From NCBI RefSeq assembly GCF_037478005.1, contig NZ_CP144164.1, positions 4,774,001-4,838,000 on the forward strand: a stretch of 64,000 nt of DNA, read 5' to 3'. The stretch comes from Alteromonas sp. M12. Its GTDB lineage: Bacteria; Pseudomonadota; Gammaproteobacteria; Enterobacterales; Alteromonadaceae. The position numbers and the translations under genes are program-made. Shown here one piece after another: positions 59,040 to 64,000 of this stretch; the first letter of the stretch is position 1, and each line of letters starts with the position of its first letter. Below the pieces are notes generated by a model, which had not been told where the DNA came from, made no database searches, and saw only the letters and a program-made list of their open reading frames with translations.

Positions 59040-59900
59040 TTATGTTCTACGTGAAGCCATTCTCAAACCGAATAGTCCTAAAGCCAACACACCTAATGTT
59101 GAAGGTTCAGGAACAGGTACACCTGGGTTCTGACATTCAGGCAAAGTTGGGTCTTGACCACAACCAGGAGGAAGTGACTCACCCGCTAATAAAAACGAAC
59201 GAATATTTTCTAAAGCAAGCGCTTCTTCTGTAGAAATTCCAGTTAGCCAGTCAATATCACTGATCGTTACGATACGACCTGCATTGTTTACTAAATCAGA
59301 CGTGGCATAAGCAACACCAATGTTAAAACCGTCTGCAGCTACTTGGGCTGCAAACACTTTAGAAGGATCTGATACAAATAATTGTCCAGGTGCGTCGATA
59401 TCAAATGTCGTATTACGAATATCGTTAGGTCCAACCAGAATAGTCGTATCAGGTGTTAGGAAAGTACCTGTTTCGCTTGAAGTAGAATCACCTGCACCGC
59501 CAAACTGCATCGCAACATCACCAGTAAGCGTTGAGAAAATATTTTGTACCCAATCATTATGAGTTTCACAGCAAGGTCGTTCAGTTTGACCGTAGAAACC
59601 ACCACCGCCGTTAACGAAGTCGATAACATTTTGACCGATGGCTGCCCCTGGATCAGATAAAAATCCGCCATCCCATACAATATCATAGGCTGACATATCC
59701 GTTGGCGCAACACCCCAACTATTAATCACTGTTAGATTATCGCCAAAAGTAGTTTGGAATAAGTCTGTCCAACCACCGCCGGATAAACGACCTCCCTCAT
59801 CGACTACTAGAATCTCTGCTGCGTTAGAAATAGTAGAAGAAAATGCGAGTGCTCCTGTTAAAAGCAAAGAACTTACACTTTTTATCATTTTTTTATTCAT
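59040..59900 (-). CDS. PEP-CTERM sorting-domain protein
   Basis: A 286-aa exported protein: signal peptide (about 1-27, SLLLTGALAFSSTISNA) and a C-terminal PEP-CTERM tripartite signal, VPEPSTLGVLALGLFGLRM followed by Arg residues, which directs processing by an exosortase. The body (EILVVDEGGRLSGGGW, FVNGGGGFYGQTERPCCET) resembles a surface or matrix protein without catalytic motifs. It sits between lexA and plsB, which in many relatives are direct neighbours, so it is probably inserted. The start at ATG 59900 (MNKKMIKS) is preferred over an upstream ATG. Confidence 0.88.
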   Translation of the reverse strand: MNKKMIKSVSSLLLTGALAFSSTISNAAEILVVDEGGRLSGGGWTDLFQTTFGDNLTVINSWGVAPTDMSAYDIVWDGGFLSDPGAAIGQNVIDFVNGGGGFYGQTERPCCETHNDWVQNIFSTLTGDVAMQFGGAGDSTSSETGTFLTPDTTILVGPNDIRNTTFDIDAPGQLFVSDPSKVFAAQVAADGFNIGVAYATSDLVNNAGRIVTISDIDWLTGISTEEALALENIRSFLLAGESLPPGCGQDPTLPECQNPGVPVPEPSTLGVLALGLFGLRMASRRT

Positions 59901-60323
59901 TGACCCTTTCTCCATTATTAGGAACTCAATTTTTGAATCTTTTTATAGATACATCCTGCAACTGTGCAAAAAGTAAGCACACTTTATGCCTAAATGTAAA
60001 CTCAATACTTTTCAGCAAGTTAGATTGAATGAATTTAAATCACTACTTTGATGTGTAAAATTAACTGACAAAATATTAAGCCAAACCTCATATTGGATAT
60101 TTTTATTACCGGAAGTATTTTCTGACAATTGCGAAGTTAATAGAAATTGATTTGAAATATGATAATGCTACTAAACAAGATGACTTTAGATGCGCTAACA
60201 ATATAAAATAGCAGTACGACTCAAGAGTCGTTAGTCTGCGTGTTTTGGTGTGCAAACATGAACAGAATTCCGTTCTTCATGCTATGCTTTTAACGATTTC
60301 GAAACCTCAAGGTGTTATATAAT
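59901..60323. other. divergent intergenic region between the PEP-CTERM gene and plsB
   Basis: About 420 bp of A+T-rich sequence. It should contain both promoters. No coding stretch or strong palindrome was seen. Confidence 0.5.
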
Positions 60324-62774
60324 ATGGATTGGCTGCATAATTTGCTGCTTTCGATTTTTGCTTTTCCCGTAAAATGGCTGGTCAAAGTCAATAGTATTCC
60401 AACAGACATTGAAAGTGAGCTGGGTATAGATAAAAGTAAACCTATAGTTTACTTGCTCAGAACTCACTCTATTACTGACCAACTTGCGCTTAAAATGTCG
60501 ACTAAGAAAGTGGACTTACCCAGCCCTACCAAGAAAATTCTCATAGGTGGAGAAGAGCACAGCGCCAGTGTATTTCTTGAGCAACCTCAATCTGTTATTG
60601 GTAGGAAGATCAAAGGAACCAAAATAGCAGCAGATTTAACCCATTTATTTCAACTTCACAAAGACAACGCAGATCTCGATTTACAAATTGTGCCGGTTAC
60701 TGTTTTTTGGGGTCGCGCACCAGGCAGAAAATCCAACGGATTAGCAGATCTGTTAGCCGACAAGGCATCACCGAGTTGGTTACGCAAATTTTTTATCGTG
60801 TTATTTTTAGGTCGCGATAATTTCGTGTCTTATAGTAAAGCTGTATCGTCTAAAGACATGACCAAATTACCTGGTACTGAGTCTGAAATCGCGCACAAAT
60901 TAATTCGCCTAGCAGGCACCCACTTTCACCGCAAAAGACAAGCATTTAACGGCCCAATGCTGTTAGAAAAACAAGAGTTATACAATTCGATTCTTGGTTC
61001 TGTGTCAGTTATCAATGCAATCAACGAAGAATCTAGACAAAAGAAAATTCCTTTGTCTAAAGCCAAAGCAAACGCTAAATCTTATATAAACGAAATTGCT
61101 GCAGATTATCGTGAAGGTTTGATCCGCTTTGGAGACAGGGTATTAACCCGTATTTGGAACAAAATATACGATGGGATCGAAGTTGGCCACGCCGACAAAG
61201 TGAGAAAATTGGCACAAAATGGCCATGAAATTATTTACGTTCCCTGCCACCGCAGCCACATGGATTATCTGCTGTTAACCTACGCAATTTACCATCAAGG
61301 GTTAGTGACACCGCATATCGCTGCAGGTATTAATCTAAACTTTTGGCCTGTGGGCGGGATTTTCCGAAAGGGTGGGGCTTTCTTTCTACGCCGCAGTTTT
61401 GCCGGTAATAAACTCTATACTAGCGTGTTCCGTGAATATCTAGAGCTATTATTCAACAAAGGGTATTCAGTTAAATATTATGCCGAAGGCGGACGCAGCC
61501 GCACAGGAAGGTTGTTACCACCGAAAACGGGTATGTTGGCCATGACGTTACAAGCGATGATCAAAGGAGTGAATCGTCCAGTGAGTATAGTTCCGGTTTA
61601 CATTGGATATGAACACGTCATGGAAGTAGGCAGTTATCTAAGTGAGCTAAAGGGCAATACCAAGAAAAAAGAATCTGTTTTTGGACTGTTTTCAGTGGTT
61701 AGAAAGTTAAAGAATTACGGCCACGGATTTCTTAATTTTGGCGAACCCATACAGCTCAATAACTTCCTTGATGAACAAGTACCTAACTGGCGTGACGCCC
61801 AAAATAGTGAAGTAGATAAAAAACCCAGTTGGCTTACTCCCACTGTCAATATTCTTGCTAACCAAGTGATGGTACGAATCAACCAAACGGCAGCCATTAG
61901 TGGTATGTCACTGTGTGCATTGTGTTTGCTCTCTGCCAAGAAAAACGCGATGGGCCAAAAAGAGTTAGAGCAGGCAGTCGACGATTATCTTCACCTCTTA
62001 AAGTTATCCCCCTACAGTGAACTGGTTAGCTTACCAGACAAAAACGGCCATGAAATTGTAGAGCAAACCCTGAAACTAGGGAAAATGAATGTATCTGAAG
62101 ATAGTTTTGGCAAGATTATTTCGTTAGAGCAGCGCAATGCCGTTACCTTAACTTACTATCGCAATAATATTTTGCACCTGTTCGCCATTCCTGGATTAAT
62201 TGCCGCTATCGTTTTTGCGCACAATGGAATCGAAAAAACTAAGCTGCTTGATCTGATTATGCGTTTGTATCCAATGCTACAACGTGAATGGTTTCTTTAC
62301 ATGTCTCCTGAGCAAGCACAGGAATACGTGGAAGGTCTGATTGAAAGCATGTTGGAAATGGGCATGATAGTCACCGTCGGAGGTAATTTGGCGCCTGCAC
62401 ATCCAACAGCGCAGTCTTTTTATTCGCTGTGGTTGCTAAATCGCTGCGTGCAAGAAACCTTGCAGCGTTATGCGCTAGTGTTATCTTTGTTAGCCAAAGA
62501 AAAGAAAATGAGTCGTGCCGCATTAGAACGTCAAAGTGCTAAATTTGCAGAACGATTAGCCGCACTCCATGGTATTAGTTCACCTGAATTTTTCGATAAA
62601 AACGTGTTAGCAACCTTTGTTAATGCACTTAAGGAAAATCAACTTTTAGCAGATAGCGAAGATGGGCAATTGCAACATTCAGAAACCAGTGAAAAATTGC
62701 GTCAAGATATCATTGCTTTGATTGCGCCAGAGATCGCTCAACGTCTAGAGAAGCTCTACGCATTGCAAAACTAA
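60324..62774 (+). CDS. plsB: glycerol-3-phosphate 1-O-acyltransferase PlsB
   Basis: Membrane-bound enzyme that makes the first acyl transfer of phospholipid synthesis: glycerol-3-phosphate plus acyl-CoA or acyl-ACP to lysophosphatidate. 816 aa against 807 in E. coli. Catalytic H-x4-D motif in PCHRSHMDYLL and substrate motif YAEGGRSRTGR are present, with the third and fourth motifs around GGIFRKGGAFF and SIVPVYIGYE. ATG 60324 is preferred to a GTG at 60312 that abuts the ribosome site. Confidence 0.97.
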   Translation: MDWLHNLLLSIFAFPVKWLVKVNSIPTDIESELGIDKSKPIVYLLRTHSITDQLALKMSTKKVDLPSPTKKILIGGEEHSASVFLEQPQSVIGRKIKGTKIAADLTHLFQLHKDNADLDLQIVPVTVFWGRAPGRKSNGLADLLADKASPSWLRKFFIVLFLGRDNFVSYSKAVSSKDMTKLPGTESEIAHKLIRLAGTHFHRKRQAFNGPMLLEKQELYNSILGSVSVINAINEESRQKKIPLSKAKANAKSYINEIAADYREGLIRFGDRVLTRIWNKIYDGIEVGHADKVRKLAQNGHEIIYVPCHRSHMDYLLLTYAIYHQGLVTPHIAAGINLNFWPVGGIFRKGGAFFLRRSFAGNKLYTSVFREYLELLFNKGYSVKYYAEGGRSRTGRLLPPKTGMLAMTLQAMIKGVNRPVSIVPVYIGYEHVMEVGSYLSELKGNTKKKESVFGLFSVVRKLKNYGHGFLNFGEPIQLNNFLDEQVPNWRDAQNSEVDKKPSWLTPTVNILANQVMVRINQTAAISGMSLCALCLLSAKKNAMGQKELEQAVDDYLHLLKLSPYSELVSLPDKNGHEIVEQTLKLGKMNVSEDSFGKIISLEQRNAVTLTYYRNNILHLFAIPGLIAAIVFAHNGIEKTKLLDLIMRLYPMLQREWFLYMSPEQAQEYVEGLIESMLEMGMIVTVGGNLAPAHPTAQSFYSLWLLNRCVQETLQRYALVLSLLAKEKKMSRAALERQSAKFAERLAALHGISSPEFFDKNVLATFVNALKENQLLADSEDGQLQHSETSEKLRQDIIALIAPEIAQRLEKLYALQN

Positions 62775-62792
62775 TATGCTAGGCAACAAATA

Positions 62793-62820
62793 ATAAAGGC
62801 TCCTACTTAGGAGCCTTTAT
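62793..62820. terminator. bidirectional terminator between plsB and ilvA
   Basis: AAAGGCTCCT-4-AGGAGCCTTT stem with A/T flanks between the convergent plsB and ilvA genes; a T run follows for plsB and an A run precedes for ilvA. Confidence 0.92.
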
Positions 62821-62836
62821 TTTATACCAAGCGCAA

Positions 62837-64000
62837 TTACTTGCCTAAATCGGATAAAAAGAACTGATAAGCTGGATTACTTGTCTGTTCATTATATTGG
62901 TAGCCAAGTTTATCTAAATGCTGGTCAAAATCCGCTCTGGCGCCTTCGGGTAAATCAAAGCCCGCAAGCACTAAACCTTCCGCTGCACCATGATTCCGAT
63001 AATGAAACAAGGTAATATTCCATGACTCTCCAAGGGTATTCAAAAATTTCATCAATGCCCCTGGATATTCTGGAAACTCAAATGAGAAAATATGCTCATT
63101 GAGTAACGTGGGAGGACGGCCGCCTACCATGTAACGCACATGTAACTTTGCCATTTCATTTTCAGACAAATCAAAACATTGATAACCACTATCTGTAAGC
63201 AGCTTTTCTAATTGATGATACTCTTCCCGTCCAAAGCGCAATTTTATCCCAACGAATATATGTGCTTCTCCATCACTGGAATAACGGTAGTTAAACTCGG
63301 TAATAGTTCTGCCACCTAGCAACTCACAAAAACGTTTGAACTCACCTTTTTGTTCAGGGATTCTAACCGCAAAAACAGCTTCTTTTTGTTCGCCCAGTTC
63401 ACATCGCTCAGACACATATCGCAAGGTATGAAAATTGATATTAGCGCCACACAATATGCCACCAATTTTTTTACCGGAAATTGAATGTTGAGAGAGATAC
63501 TTTCGAATACCAGCCACAGATAACGCACCTGCTGGTTCAGCTATTACCCGAGTATCATCAAAAATGTCTTTGATTGCGGCACAAATTTCATCCGTATTGA
63601 CAGTGATAACTTCATCAACAAATTGTTGGCATAATCGGAACGGTTCTGTACCTATGGTCTTCACTGCCACGCCATCAGCAAAAATACCCACCGATGGCAA
63701 CGCCACAGGTTCACCAGCTTGCAAAGCAGCCTGTAAACATGCAGATTCATCAGATTCTACCGCAATGATTTTCAAATCAGGTCGTAATTGCTTGAGGTAA
63801 ACACTGATACCCGCAGCCAAACCTCCACCACCGACAGCAATGAATAGCATATCCAAGTCAGGTAACTGCTCAAGTAGTTCTCTACCAATGGTTCCTTGAC
63901 CAACAATCACGTCTTCATCATCAAAAGGCGCAACCATAGTGTAACCATTGACTTCAGATAGGCGCAGCGCTTCGGCTTTTGCCTCATCGAAGCTGGTGCC
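62837..64000 (-). CDS. ilvA: threonine ammonia-lyase (biosynthetic threonine dehydratase), 5' end outside window
   Basis: PLP enzyme that deaminates threonine to 2-oxobutyrate, the first step of isoleucine synthesis. The frame is open to the right edge, so the N-terminus with the PLP lysine is missing. Visible are the PLP phosphate-binding loop VGGGGLAAG, the core ending AEPAGALSVAGI and two C-terminal ACT-like regulatory domains (about the last 165 residues: EFKRFCELLGGRTITEFNYRY and EYPGALMKFLNTLG), so it is the long, isoleucine-inhibited type. Confidence 0.96.
   Translation of the reverse strand, partial: GTSFDEAKAEALRLSEVNGYTMVAPFDDEDVIVGQGTIGRELLEQLPDLDMLFIAVGGGGLAAGISVYLKQLRPDLKIIAVESDESACLQAALQAGEPVALPSVGIFADGVAVKTIGTEPFRLCQQFVDEVITVNTDEICAAIKDIFDDTRVIAEPAGALSVAGIRKYLSQHSISGKKIGGILCGANINFHTLRYVSERCELGEQKEAVFAVRIPEQKGEFKRFCELLGGRTITEFNYRYSSDGEAHIFVGIKLRFGREEYHQLEKLLTDSGYQCFDLSENEMAKLHVRYMVGGRPPTLLNEHIFSFEFPEYPGALMKFLNTLGESWNITLFHYRNHGAAEGLVLAGFDLPEGARADFDQHLDKLGYQYNEQTSNPAYQFFLSDLGK

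Overview
The window is chromosomal DNA of a marine gammaproteobacterium, most likely an Alteromonadaceae member of the Paraglaciecola/Glaciecola type. This is inferred from low-to-moderate GC, the nfuA, plsB, lexA and ilvA types, the cox operon layout and a PEP-CTERM protein. No tRNA, rRNA or CRISPR array was seen.

Left flank (1-7 kb): an M14 carboxypeptidase cut by the window edge, nfuA, a small membrane protein, a DinF-like MATE transporter, a polysaccharide deacetylase, a GNAT acetyltransferase and a YghX-like dienelactone hydrolase.

Metal and defence region (7-48.3 kb): this looks like layered accessory DNA. (i) 7.7-16 kb: a CusRS/CopRS-type two-component pair diverges from copABCD, followed by an NTF2-like protein, a DUF305 protein and a glutaredoxin-MauE fusion. 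(ii) 16-25 kb: a leftward operon of two CDF transporters, DUF3703, a His/Cys-rich periplasmic protein and a CzcCBA tripartite pump. A divergent CadR-like MerR regulator faces it across a textbook 19-bp-spacer MerR promoter. A dead lipoprotein copy with four in-frame stops follows czcA. (iii) 25.4-26.3 kb: a second YghX-like hydrolase. (iv) 26.5-31.1 kb: a three-gene ABC-three-component-like cassette (PD-(D/E)XK-like protein, small middle component, Rad50-like ATPase), an XRE regulator and an orphan small protein. (v) 31.4-38.1 kb: a tightly overlapped operon of three large tyrosine-recombinase-family proteins (one lacking catalytic residues), a small partner protein and an HD-domain hydrolase. 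It resembles gamma-mobile-trio (GMT) islands and is probably the mobility module that brought in the defence cassette. (vi) 38.7-48.3 kb: a live copy of the lipoprotein, DUF3147, and a second CzcCBA pump controlled by a BlaI-type repressor and an M56 (BlaR1-like) sensor protease, with HupE, anchor and DUF6488 accessory genes. Two near-identical 23-bp palindromes mark probable BlaI-type operators.

Right flank (48.7-64 kb): the aa3-type cytochrome c oxidase operon with its assembly genes (coxB, coxA, cox11, cox3, SURF1, ctaA, cyoE, SCO), lexA with two SOS boxes, a PEP-CTERM protein, plsB, and ilvA cut by the right edge.

Both CzcA pumps carry the Zn/Co/Cd-type (HME1) proton-relay motif with D402, D408 and E415. 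The metal genes therefore suggest copper oxidation and export plus two separately regulated divalent-cation efflux systems.
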